Assembly (NCBI RefSeq): GCF_002007215.1
Contig: NZ_MUHX01000009.1
Location: 1-64,000 of the forward strand
Length of the DNA: 64,000 nucleotides
Direction of reading: 5' to 3'
From: Pyramidobacter sp. C12-8
Lineage (GTDB): Bacteria; Synergistota; Synergistia; Synergistales; Dethiosulfovibrionaceae
Of the stretch, positions 26,227 to 34,918 are shown piece by piece (position 1 is the stretch's first letter; each line of letters starts with the position of its first letter). The position numbers were made by a program, and so were the translations under genes. The notes beneath the pieces are model-generated. The model ran no database searches and had not been told where the DNA came from. It saw only the letters and a program-made list of their open reading frames with translations.

Positions 26227-27438
26227 ATGTTGTGCAGCTACCGCCGCGACAGACTCGCGCAACGGCTGAAGGAGATTGCACCGCAGCTGATCGAGTGGCG
26301 TCATCAGATCCATCGGAATCCGGAATTGAGCTTTCGCGAGGTGAAGACCTCCGCGCTGGTGGAAGAGCAACTCAGGAAAATGGATATGGACTCGATCCGG
26401 CGGGTCGGGAGGTCACAGACAGGCATTCTCGCCGTGCTGCGGGGAACGGGTACGGGACCAGATGTTTGCATCGCCGTCAGAGCCGATATGGACGCGCTGC
26501 CGATCCAGGAGCAGTCAGGCGTGCCGTTCGTTTCCCAAAATGACGGCGTCTTCCATGGCTGCGGGCATGACACCCACACTGCGGCGCTGTTGGGCACGGC
26601 TTGGCTGCTCAGCGAATTTCGCAGTTACTTCGCGGGGACAGTCAAGTTTTTTTTCCAACATGCCGAGGAAGAGCTTGGCGGCGCGGTGGAATTCATCGAA
26701 GCTGGTGTGATGGAAGATCCTGCCGTGGACGCTGTGTTGGCGCTTCACGCGCTGCCTGACATCTATGTCGGTGAGATCGGCGTGAGAGATGACTTCATGA
26801 CGGCCGGCGTCGATATCCTCAAGATCACCGTCGAAGGCAAAAGGGCGCATGGGGGGTATCCTCATTACGGCGTCGACACGATCCTGACCGCTTCGACAAT
26901 CGTCACCGCGCTCATGAGTCTGGGGTCGCGTGAGCTGGCTCCTACTGACTGTGCGCTGGTGACTTTTGGCAGTATTCATGGTGGCATTTCCAATTCTTAT
27001 ATCGGTGCCCCGGTGGTATTGGAAGGCTGCATCCGCTACCTTCGCGACGAGACGCACGACCGTTTTCGGCGCCGTGTGCGCGAGATCGCCGAAAGTATCG
27101 GCGCGGGACTGCGCGCGAAAGTGACCGTGGAGATCACGCCGGAAAGCATCCCCTCTGTGGTCGCCAGAAGCTGGGTCGACCGGGTACGCCGTGCCTGCGC
27201 GCAGGTAAAGTCGGTGACGAACGTTGTCGATCTCCCTTCCCCCGCCATGGGCGGCGAAGATTTTGCGCTTTTCCTGAAAAAAGCGCCGGGGACGCTCTTC
27301 CGCTTGGGGTGCCGCTCGCCGGGCGGCCTCCACTGTCCCACCCATTCGGTCAACTTTTATGCCGACGACCGCTCGATCCCTATTGGGACGGAAGTCATGA
27401 CCACTACGGTGCTTAACGCGCTCACGGGTTCAGAGTAA
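26227..27438 (+). CDS. M20-family amidohydrolase / metallopeptidase
   Basis: The 403-residue product belongs to the M20D group (IAA-amino-acid hydrolase, hippurate hydrolase, AbgB-like). Metal ligands appear in HGCGHDTHT and the HAEEELGG motif, and the active-site region RADMDALPIQEQSG is intact; IHRNPELSFRE is the family start. Substrates are N-acyl amino acids or amino-acid amides. ATG 26227 follows CCAGGAGG (26213-26220). It is co-transcribed with the peptide-binding protein 28 bases on. Confidence 0.9.
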   Translation: MLCSYRRDRLAQRLKEIAPQLIEWRHQIHRNPELSFREVKTSALVEEQLRKMDMDSIRRVGRSQTGILAVLRGTGTGPDVCIAVRADMDALPIQEQSGVPFVSQNDGVFHGCGHDTHTAALLGTAWLLSEFRSYFAGTVKFFFQHAEEELGGAVEFIEAGVMEDPAVDAVLALHALPDIYVGEIGVRDDFMTAGVDILKITVEGKRAHGGYPHYGVDTILTASTIVTALMSLGSRELAPTDCALVTFGSIHGGISNSYIGAPVVLEGCIRYLRDETHDRFRRRVREIAESIGAGLRAKVTVEITPESIPSVVARSWVDRVRRACAQVKSVTNVVDLPSPAMGGEDFALFLKKAPGTLFRLGCRSPGGLHCPTHSVNFYADDRSIPIGTEVMTTTVLNALTGSE

Positions 27439-27466
27439 TATTTTTAAGGGGAGGCATTGAACGAAG

Positions 27467-28984
27467 ATGAACGTGAAAAAGACCCTGTTGTTTTTGACGT
27501 CGCTTTTGGTTTTTGCTGCGTCCTGCGTGGCGGCGGATTTGCAGACGCTCAACGTGGGAGTCCCCAACGACGCCAAGAGCATGGATCCGCTCAAGGCTGT
27601 CGATACGGTCTCCTTTGCCATGATCAAGCATATTAATGAAACGCTGGTGACGGTGGACGGCAGAACCAAGCAGTTGGTGCCCGTGCTGGCGGAACGTTGG
27701 AAAGTGCTTGATCCGCTGACCTATAAGTTTTATCTGAAAAAAGGCGTTAAGTTCCATAATGGTGAAGAGTTTACCGCAGACGATGTGGTGTTCTCGTTTC
27801 AGCGAGCTCTTTCAAATGAATCCGTTTATGCCAAATCCAAGGCTAAGTACATTGATCCGCAGGGATTCCAGGTGATCGACCGGCATACGCTGATCGTGAA
27901 GACGCTGACGCCTTTCGGCGGTTTTCTGGAATCGATGAAGCATCCCTATGCCAGTATTTTCAACCGCAAAGCCGTTGCGGACGCCGGCGGCGATTACTTC
28001 AGGATGCCGGTCGGCACGGGGCCTTACAAGTTCAAGCGGTGGCTCAAGGGCGACCGCGTAGAACTGGAAGCGTTTGGCGACTATCATGGCGATAAGCCCC
28101 ATTCCCAACGCTTGAATTTTCTTACAATGGCCGACGACAGCAGCCGCGTCATCGCCCTTGAAACCGGCAAGGCCGACTTGATTTACAACGTGCCTGTGAA
28201 CGATTTCGATCGTCTTGCCGAAGAAGGCCGAGTGAAGGTCATCAAGGGGACCGGGCATAACCTCATTTATCTCGGTATGAACACTCAAAAAGGTGCTCTC
28301 AAGGATCCGCGCGTCCGCATGGCCATCGAGTATGCCATTGATAAGGATGCTTTTGTCCAAGTGGTGTATCAGGGAAAAGCGGTGGTCCCCGACGGGCCGC
28401 TGGTTTCCTCCAGCAGCTTCACTCCTGCCGACATTCGACGCCATCCCCGCGATCCCGTCAAAGCTAGACAACTTCTGAAAGAGGCCGGCTATGCCGACGG
28501 CCTGACGTTCGATCTGTGGATCACGACGCGCCAGGATTACGTGAACGGCGCGACCGTGCTTCAATCCATGCTTCAGGATATCGGCATCAAAGTCAACATC
28601 ATCGTCATGGAGTCCGGCGTCTTCGACGACCGCGTCACGAGCAATACGCAGAGCTTGTTCATCAGTACATGGGGTATGCAGACGAACCGCGATGCGGGAC
28701 AGTTCTGGCTGTCGCTGTTCCATTCCAGCAGTATCGGGACTACGAATTGGGCGGTGCTGGACGACAAGATCGTTGATGAGAACATTGAACTGGGCAATCG
28801 AAGCGTCGAACCGGCGGAACGCCAGGCGGCTTTCCAAAAAGTCTGGGCGCGGCTCGACGAGATCCATCCTTTTGTTTCTTTGGCTGTTCCCAACGAACTT
28901 TACGGCGGCCGCAAAGATCTTCGGGGCATGGAGGATTTTTGCGACGGACGCCTGAACTACCTTGGGCGCGTGACGGTGGAATGA
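27467..28984 (+). CDS. Peptide ABC transporter substrate-binding protein (family 5), copy 1
   Basis: The 505-residue product starts with a signal peptide (MNVKKTLLFLTSLLVFAASC, cleavage near AVAAD) and then a family 5 peptide/nickel-binding domain with FYLKKGVKFHNGEEFTADDVVFSFQRA. It should bind di- or oligopeptides in the periplasm or at the cell surface. It is a paralog of the genes at 33216 and 36664. No permease follows, so it may share the one at 38341-40127. Confidence 0.9.
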   Translation: MNVKKTLLFLTSLLVFAASCVAADLQTLNVGVPNDAKSMDPLKAVDTVSFAMIKHINETLVTVDGRTKQLVPVLAERWKVLDPLTYKFYLKKGVKFHNGEEFTADDVVFSFQRALSNESVYAKSKAKYIDPQGFQVIDRHTLIVKTLTPFGGFLESMKHPYASIFNRKAVADAGGDYFRMPVGTGPYKFKRWLKGDRVELEAFGDYHGDKPHSQRLNFLTMADDSSRVIALETGKADLIYNVPVNDFDRLAEEGRVKVIKGTGHNLIYLGMNTQKGALKDPRVRMAIEYAIDKDAFVQVVYQGKAVVPDGPLVSSSSFTPADIRRHPRDPVKARQLLKEAGYADGLTFDLWITTRQDYVNGATVLQSMLQDIGIKVNIIVMESGVFDDRVTSNTQSLFISTWGMQTNRDAGQFWLSLFHSSSIGTTNWAVLDDKIVDENIELGNRSVEPAERQAAFQKVWARLDEIHPFVSLAVPNELYGGRKDLRGMEDFCDGRLNYLGRVTVE

Positions 28985-29024
28985 ATTTTAACTGAGTTTT
29001 TTATTTTAGAAAAAATACTCACTG

Positions 29025-29072
29025 ATAAAATTGTGCAAGGCAACGTTATTTGTCGGCCTTGCACAATTTTAT
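29025..29072 (+). terminator. Intrinsic terminator after binding protein 1
   Basis: ATAAAATTGTGCAAGGC (29025-29041) pairs perfectly with GCCTTGCACAATTTTAT (29056-29072) around a 14-base loop. The A/T flanks of the stem act as the U tract, so termination in both directions is possible. Confidence 0.85.
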
Positions 29073-29731
29073 TGGGCTTGCCTAAAAAACGTGAAATTGC
29101 TCAAATCGATTTAGCCATTTATACTATTTTTTAATTAAAAAGCCGAACATAAGGGCGCCGCGGGGAAGTTCGGTCGCTCGAACATACTCGCAGTGCCCAG
29201 AGAATTATGTTAATACTTTTCCGGAGGAACGCTTTTATGAAATAAAAAAGTTCCGTACCCGCTTTAAAGCCCTCTCGTCGTCAAGCTTTCGCCTGGGGCG
29301 GCAGGCCTTTCCGCGAGCATAGCGAGCGCCTTGCACCGGGGAAGAAGAATACGGCTCGGAAAAAGCATTCCGCTTTCGCTCTCCGGAGATCGTCGATTTA
29401 TGACGTCCAAGATGCTGTGCGATCTCGGAGAGCCCTTTTCCGCTATTGGAAAGCGACATGAGCTTTTCGCGTTCGAATGGTGTAAGATGGGTACAGGGGC
29501 TCAGTTCTCCTCGTGATAAACGTCATTTTACTGGGATCTATGAGGTCTGCTTGTTTCTCGCGACGGTTGCTCTGATTTTGTAGTCTAAGTGACATTGCCA
29601 GTCAGGTATGAGATGAATGAACCCTGATCTGAGAACGGGCTCTCTTTATAAAGTCAGAGATTCCTTAAATGCTTTTGGCGCGGAAGTTTCATGCCTACGG
29701 TAAAATTTCTGTAGAAATTGGAGATGGCGTT
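29073..29731. other. Intergenic stretch with a transposase remnant
   Basis: The 660 bases between the terminator and the TauE-like gene contain only an IS30-type transposase fragment. The rest is noncoding; CCGAAC (29142-29147) and GTTCGG (29167-29172) form a short inverted repeat. No intact mobile element or complete terminal repeats are visible. Confidence 0.55.
29235..29519 (-). pseudogene. IS30-type transposase, N-terminal remnant
   Basis: The minus strand reads HLTPFEREKLMSLSNSGKGL, then EIAQHLGRHKSTISGERKRN, which is the N-terminal helix-turn-helix of IS30 transposases (pattern LGR.xSTISRE.KRN). The frame stops at 29235 after about 95 codons with no DDE catalytic domain. The frame has no start codon before HLTP and extends upstream only to about 29519. 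It is a decayed fragment; an internal ATG at 29459 is the only obvious start. Confidence 0.75.
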
Positions 29732-30457
29732 ATGGACTGGATGCTCACTGCCATGATGATGGGGACAACGGTGGCCGGCGGAATCGTGGCCAGTGTGTGC
29801 GGCTTCGGCTTTGGCGCCGTGGCGATGGCCACATGGCCGTATTTTCTCTCCTATCCCCAGGCTGTAGCCGTTTCGGCGCTCTGCGGCGCCAGCACGGCCG
29901 TGATGATTGCCGTTCCTCACTGGCACAGGATCAACTTCAGAATTCTGCTGCCCTGTGCACTTTCGGGGCTGTTTTTTTCGGCGGCTTCGGTCGTACTGTC
30001 CCTCGGTGCGGCGGAAAGGATGATGGTGCATGCGCTTGGCGCGATGCTGATTGCCGTCAGCTTCTATTCCATTTTTCTCGGCGGCAGGATCCGCATCAAA
30101 GGGACACCTTTGACCGGTATGGTCGCCGGTGCCATCGGCGGCGCGTGCGCCGGACTTTTCGCTGTCGGTGGACCTCCCGTCGCTATCTATCTGCTCTCGT
30201 CGACCCGCGACAATCAGGAGTACCGCGCCACGCTGAACGCTCATTTCTGCTTCACTTCCGGCGTCGCCACGTTCATGAGATGGCGCAGCGGCGTCATCAC
30301 TCCCACGACGGTTCAGCTGTGGCTGCTGGTCGTCGCGGCGCTGGCTTTTGGCATCTTTCTCGGCAACAAAATCTTCAAACGCCTCGACGCCCGTCGCCTG
30401 CGCCTCGCTGTGTACGGCTACCTGGCCGTCTCCGGCGTGACCATGCTGTTTAAGTAG
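29732..30457 (+). CDS. TauE/SafE-family membrane exporter
   Basis: The 241-residue product has about seven or eight hydrophobic helices and two related halves, with GGIVASVCGFGFGAVA in the first and GAIGGACAGLFAVGGPPVAIYLL in the second, typical of the TauE/SafE (sulfite exporter, DUF81) family. Members move sulfonates, sulfite or other anions; the substrate here is unknown. ATG 29732 is preceded by GGAG (29719-29722); an upstream ATG at 29669 gives a non-hydrophobic lead and is less likely. Confidence 0.88.
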   Translation: MDWMLTAMMMGTTVAGGIVASVCGFGFGAVAMATWPYFLSYPQAVAVSALCGASTAVMIAVPHWHRINFRILLPCALSGLFFSAASVVLSLGAAERMMVHALGAMLIAVSFYSIFLGGRIRIKGTPLTGMVAGAIGGACAGLFAVGGPPVAIYLLSSTRDNQEYRATLNAHFCFTSGVATFMRWRSGVITPTTVQLWLLVVAALAFGIFLGNKIFKRLDARRLRLAVYGYLAVSGVTMLFK

Positions 30458-30520
30458 CTCATGTCTGCGGGGGACATGAAAAAATTTCATCGAAGAGTGT
30501 GCCAGAGAAGGAGAATATCA

Positions 30521-32032
30521 ATGATCGCGAACGAACAGTTTTTGCCGACGGAACCTTTTCTTGAGCCGCAGCGCGCTGAGGATGCGATCGCGCTGGAAGG
30601 ACAGCGGCTGAAGTACGGCATTACGGCAGAGTCCATCCCTGTTTACGACGATGAGGGCGCCGAACAGGCGCGCAGTTTCTGCGTCAGCTACGCTCTGACG
30701 GACGGCGGCGCGCAGCGGCCGGTGACTTTCGCCTTCAACGGGAAACCGGGGACTTCGACGCTTTATCTGCACATGGCGGCGCTGGCGCCGAAGACGTTCA
30801 GCCTGACGGGGCAGGGTGAGGAGGCGCCGCGGCGGCCTTATATCGTTGGCGACAATCCCGGTACGATCCTCGATTTTTCCGATCTGGTCTTCATCGATCC
30901 TGTGGGGACGGGATTCAGCTGCACTGTGAACCGCGAGAAGGAACGCCAGTATTACGGCGTGCGGCAGGACGTGGACGCGATCGCACGTATCATCCGCGCG
31001 TGGATGGCGCGTCACGGGCGTTTCGCCTCGCCCGTGTTCATCGTTGGCGAGAGCTACGGCGGACTGCGCGGCAGCGGACTTGTGCTGCGGCTGCAGCAGA
31101 TGCACATCATGTCGAGCGGTTTTGTGGCGGTGTCCCCGGCGTTGTCGTACGGCGAGCTGCACACGTCGATGCTGTACGAACACCATCTGGTGCACACGGT
31201 GCCGGCGCTGTGCGCGGCGGCGTGGTTCCACAAAAAGCTGGACGCCGATCTGCTGGCGCGCCCTCTTGAAGACGTGCGTGCCGAAGCGGCGGCGTGGGCG
31301 CAGAGCGAGTATCTGCTGTTTCTGTGGAAGGGCTGCGAGGCTTCGGCGGAGGAACGCAACGCTGTTCTGGAAAAGCTGCGCCGCTACACGGCGCTGAAAG
31401 CGCCGGATCTCGAAGCGCTGAATCTGCGCGTCGGCGACAAGCAGTTCGCGGGGCTGCTGCTCGCGGATCAAGGCCTTGTGACGAGCTACTTCGACGCGCG
31501 GCTGACCTATCCGGGGCGCGGCTTTAACGCTGCGGCTGACCCACAGACATTCAACATGTCGGCGGCCTGTTACGCGGCGTTTTACGAGTATTTCGGGCGC
31601 ATCATGAAGCTGCCGGAACACCGGGATTATCTCGCCTTCAATCCCCGCGTGGACGGCGGCAGATGGGATTTTGCCAGCGGCTATCTGCCGACGGCCTCGG
31701 GCGCCGCGCCGCGCGCCGGCGGTTTCGCGTCCATGCTGGCGGACCTGTGCACGGCCATGAAGATGGATTCTCGTTTTAAGTTCTTCGCCTGCGCCGGGCA
31801 GTTCGACCTGCACTGCTCGATCGATACGACGCGCTACTGTCTGAACCATATGGACATTCCCGCTCGTCTACGTGCGAATGTCACTTTCAAAACCTACTGG
31901 GGCGGGCACATGTTCTATTCCAATCCCGAAGCGCGCCTCCAGTTCCGCCGCGACCTGAAAGAGTTTTATACTGCCGCGCTGGAGGCGAATGTCGGGAAAG
32001 AAGCGCGCGCAGAGGCGTTAGTCATACAGTGA
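30521..32032 (+). CDS. Serine carboxypeptidase-like (S10) protein
   Basis: The 503-residue product has the S10 catalytic signature GESYGG (Ser178), the oxyanion region FNGKPGTSTLYLHMAALAP, DPVGTGFSC, a later AGQFDLHCS (Asp) and YWGGHM (His), so the triad appears complete. S10 enzymes remove C-terminal residues at acid pH and are mostly eukaryotic; bacterial forms lack a secretion signal, as here. ATG 30521 follows AGAAGGAGAA. A cytoplasmic peptide-degrading role is inferred. Confidence 0.85.
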   Translation: MIANEQFLPTEPFLEPQRAEDAIALEGQRLKYGITAESIPVYDDEGAEQARSFCVSYALTDGGAQRPVTFAFNGKPGTSTLYLHMAALAPKTFSLTGQGEEAPRRPYIVGDNPGTILDFSDLVFIDPVGTGFSCTVNREKERQYYGVRQDVDAIARIIRAWMARHGRFASPVFIVGESYGGLRGSGLVLRLQQMHIMSSGFVAVSPALSYGELHTSMLYEHHLVHTVPALCAAAWFHKKLDADLLARPLEDVRAEAAAWAQSEYLLFLWKGCEASAEERNAVLEKLRRYTALKAPDLEALNLRVGDKQFAGLLLADQGLVTSYFDARLTYPGRGFNAAADPQTFNMSAACYAAFYEYFGRIMKLPEHRDYLAFNPRVDGGRWDFASGYLPTASGAAPRAGGFASMLADLCTAMKMDSRFKFFACAGQFDLHCSIDTTRYCLNHMDIPARLRANVTFKTYWGGHMFYSNPEARLQFRRDLKEFYTAALEANVGKEARAEALVIQ

Positions 32033-32147
32033 AAGAGCGGGGAAAAAATCTTTAGGACTCCGGGCAAAATCTTTATATAGAGATCGTAATTCTATAAAGG
32101 CAGTACTATGGAAACTCTTTTGAGGACTTAAGGAAGTGTAATATTTT

Positions 32148-33125
32148 ATGGAAAATATTTCCGTAAGGGAACTGGGAAATTTTTACGTGGGCGGTCATGA
32201 GGTAATTCTGCGAGGCCTCCCTCACAAAGCTTTTATTTGTCAGGACGGAACGACGCAGGATTTTGACCCCAACGGCCAGTACGAAGCGGGACAGATGTAT
32301 GTTGAATATGTTAAGCTAGCTCAGCCGAAAGCCAAATATCCGCTGTTGATGTGGCACGGCGGCGGTTTGACCGGCGCCACCTGGGGGGCTACGCCCGACG
32401 GCCGTGAAGGCTGGAGAAGTCTGTTTCTTCGCTATGGGCATGACGTTTACGTGAGCGATTCGGTGGAGCGGGGGCGATCTTCCTGGGCCATGTACCCGGA
32501 GATCTATCGTACGCCTCCGGAATTTACCACCAAAGCGGCCTGCTGGAGCAACTTTCGCATGGGGCCCGTTTTTGCTGAAAATCACGCGGAGCGCGTTCCC
32601 TATGCGGGCACGCAGTTCCCAATGAAATATTACGACGAGTTCTGCAAACAGATTGTGCCTCGCTGGCGCAGTATGGATGATTGGGCGCAGGACGCCTATA
32701 ATAATCTGGTAGATCGGTTCGATGGTGGGTGCGTGATCATGGCTCACAGCCAGGGTGCCAATTTCGCTCTTCCGGCAGCCCTCGCTCATCCTGACAAGGT
32801 AAGGGGGCTGATCCTGTTGGAGCCGGCCCGTACTCCCGATCCTCAAACGACGGAATTTTCCGCGCTGAAAGAGATTCCTCAGCTCGTTCTCTGGGGCGAT
32901 TTCATCAGGGTGCCGGAGCTCTGCGCGTGGACAAAAGCCGCTTATTTTAAAATTTATCCTGAATATTTTCGTATCATGAAAGAGCTCGGCGCGCCGATCA
33001 CCTGGATCGATTTGCCGAAACGCGGTATTTTCGGCAATACGCATTTGCTGATGATGGACCGTAATTCGGTCCAGGTAGCTGAAATGGTTCAAAGTTGGAT
33101 GACGGAGAAGGGGCTGATGAAGTAG
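32148..33125 (+). CDS. Alpha/beta hydrolase
   Basis: The 325-residue product has the oxyanion-hole region MWHGGGLTGATW, nucleophile motif AHSQGAN with Ser201, and a late histidine (NTHLLMMDRNS), so an alpha/beta hydrolase with a complete triad is expected. The natural substrate is not known; esters or peptides fit the setting. It precedes the second peptide-binding protein gene by 90 bases. Confidence 0.85.
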   Translation: MENISVRELGNFYVGGHEVILRGLPHKAFICQDGTTQDFDPNGQYEAGQMYVEYVKLAQPKAKYPLLMWHGGGLTGATWGATPDGREGWRSLFLRYGHDVYVSDSVERGRSSWAMYPEIYRTPPEFTTKAACWSNFRMGPVFAENHAERVPYAGTQFPMKYYDEFCKQIVPRWRSMDDWAQDAYNNLVDRFDGGCVIMAHSQGANFALPAALAHPDKVRGLILLEPARTPDPQTTEFSALKEIPQLVLWGDFIRVPELCAWTKAAYFKIYPEYFRIMKELGAPITWIDLPKRGIFGNTHLLMMDRNSVQVAEMVQSWMTEKGLMK

Positions 33126-33215
33126 AAATCCTATGGAGAGCGTCGACGAGGCAGTGTTGCGCGGGATGATGTTTTCAGCAAATTTGGAACTTAATAGGTG
33201 AAAGAGGTGTCTTTT

Positions 33216-34724
33216 TTGAAGCTGAAATCATTGTTTTATAGTTTAGCAGTGAGTGCGTTTCTGGCGTCATGTGCCTTTGCCCGCGGAGACGAGATGGCCG
33301 TCGGCGTCGCCATCGACGCCAAGAATCTCGATCCGCAGAATTCGGTCGATACGTATTCTTTTTGTCTGACGAACCAAATTTACGAGACTTTATACACTGT
33401 CGACGGCAAGACCCGCAAACTGGTCCCTGTCCTTGCGGAAAGCGTGGACATCCTTGACGATAAGACGTATCGCTTTCATTTGAAAAAAGGCGTTAAATTC
33501 CACAACGGCGAAGAACTTACTGCCGACGACGTCGTTTTTTCACTCAAACGCGCCACTTCTCCCCAGTCGGTTTTCGCCGGTTCAAAGGGACGCTATATTG
33601 ACCCCGACGGCTTTAAAATCGAAGACAAATACACGGTTGTCGTGAAGACGCGGACACCTTTTGGGGGATTCCTTGAGTCAATGAAGCATCCTTATGCCTC
33701 GATCCTCAATAAAAAAGCTGTGGAGGAGGCCGGCAGTAACTATTCCATGCACCCCGTAGGCACCGGCGCTTTCAAGCTGATTAAATGGACAAAGGGAGAG
33801 AAGCTGGAGCTGGAGCGCTTCGAGGATTATCACGGAACAAAACCTGTCTACAAGAAGCTGACTTTCCTGATTATCTCCGATGACAGTAACCGCGTTATCG
33901 CTCTTGAGACCGGCAAGGTCGATCTTATCTATGCTGTTCCCACAACGGAGTTTAATCGTCTTTCCCAAAGCGATAAAGTGCAGCTCGTTCGCGCTCCCGG
34001 GCTTGTGCTTCATTATCTTGGTCTGAACACGCAGTCGCCTCGGCTGGCTGATCCTCGCGTGAGGCTTGCGATCGAGTACGCCGTCAACAAGGAAGCCTTG
34101 AATCAGGTGGTCTACGAGGGAAACTCCGCACCGGCCGTCGGACCGCTTCTGCCGGTGTGCAGTTTCTATCCCGAAGATGCTCGTCCGTTCGGTTATGATC
34201 CCGAGAGATCGAAAGCGCTGCTGAAAGATGCCGGCGTCAAGGATCTGAAACTCAGTTTATGGGTGCTGAACCTTCAGGATCTGATTAACACCGCCACGGT
34301 GCTTCAGGCTATGCTGGCACAGGTCGGCATTACGCTTGACATTCAGGTACTTGAAAACGGCGTCTTCAACGATCGGATGAAAACCGGCGGCTATGACATG
34401 TTCATCTACATGTGGGGCATGATGACCAACCGTGACGCGGCCGTCTACTGGCAGTCGTTGTTCACCAAAGAGGCCATTGGTACGACCAATTTCACCCGTT
34501 TTGACGATCCTCAGACCAACGCATGGATCAAAGAAGCCGCTGAAACCGTCGATACTGCGAAGCGGAATGGAATTTTTCAGAAGATCTGGGATCGCATCAA
34601 CGAATTGCATCCCTGGGTTTATCTGTCGATCCCCAGCGAACTGTACGGCGCCCAAAAAGATCTGAAGGGCGTCAAAGACCTATGTGACGGTAAAATCAGT
34701 TTCCTTGGCAATCTGCATTATTAA
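33216..34724 (+). CDS. Peptide ABC transporter substrate-binding protein, copy 2
   Basis: The product (about 502 residues) is a paralog of copies 1 and 3, with a signal peptide (KLKSLFYSLAVSAFLASCAFA) and the segments FHLKKGVKFHNGEELTADDV and TRTPFGGFLESMKHPYASIL shared with copy 1. The likely start is TTG 33216, eight bases after AGAGG; GTG 33198 would add six residues. It has no permease of its own, and follows the alpha/beta hydrolase. Peptide or dipeptide substrates are expected. Confidence 0.88.
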   Translation: MKLKSLFYSLAVSAFLASCAFARGDEMAVGVAIDAKNLDPQNSVDTYSFCLTNQIYETLYTVDGKTRKLVPVLAESVDILDDKTYRFHLKKGVKFHNGEELTADDVVFSLKRATSPQSVFAGSKGRYIDPDGFKIEDKYTVVVKTRTPFGGFLESMKHPYASILNKKAVEEAGSNYSMHPVGTGAFKLIKWTKGEKLELERFEDYHGTKPVYKKLTFLIISDDSNRVIALETGKVDLIYAVPTTEFNRLSQSDKVQLVRAPGLVLHYLGLNTQSPRLADPRVRLAIEYAVNKEALNQVVYEGNSAPAVGPLLPVCSFYPEDARPFGYDPERSKALLKDAGVKDLKLSLWVLNLQDLINTATVLQAMLAQVGITLDIQVLENGVFNDRMKTGGYDMFIYMWGMMTNRDAAVYWQSLFTKEAIGTTNFTRFDDPQTNAWIKEAAETVDTAKRNGIFQKIWDRINELHPWVYLSIPSELYGAQKDLKGVKDLCDGKISFLGNLHY

Positions 34725-34785
34725 CAGTGAATAGGGAACAGGTCGGGTTGGCGTCGAGGATCACCTGATGGCAGGGCTGCCCCCC

Positions 34786-34811
34786 GGCAATCTGCACTAT
34801 CTATCCCGAGC
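34786..34811 (+). repeat. Relic of a binding-protein 3' end
   Basis: GGCAATCTGCACTAT (34786-34800) repeats the last codons of the copy-2 gene (GGCAATCTGCATTAT at 34707-34721) with one difference. The next bases CTATCCCGAGC also occur at the 3' end of copy 3 near 38178. This looks like the residue of a deleted or recombined binding-protein gene. Confidence 0.45.
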
Positions 34812-34845
34812 TGTAGTACCCTGAGTAACGTTTTTTCTGACAGAA

Positions 34846-34901
34846 ATAACGCCGGCGCCCGCTTTGGAATCGTATGATTCCAAAGCGGGCGCCGGCGTTA
34901 T
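34846..34901. terminator. Long perfect inverted repeat terminator
   Basis: Arms 34846-34871 and 34876-34901 are perfectly complementary over 26 bases with a four-base GTAT loop. It lies between the convergent copy-2 binding-protein gene and the minus-strand M20 gene. The minus strand continues TTATTTCTG, giving a modest U tract. It is probably a shared bidirectional terminator. Confidence 0.8.
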
Positions 34902-34918
34902 GAAAAGCATTCGAAAAA

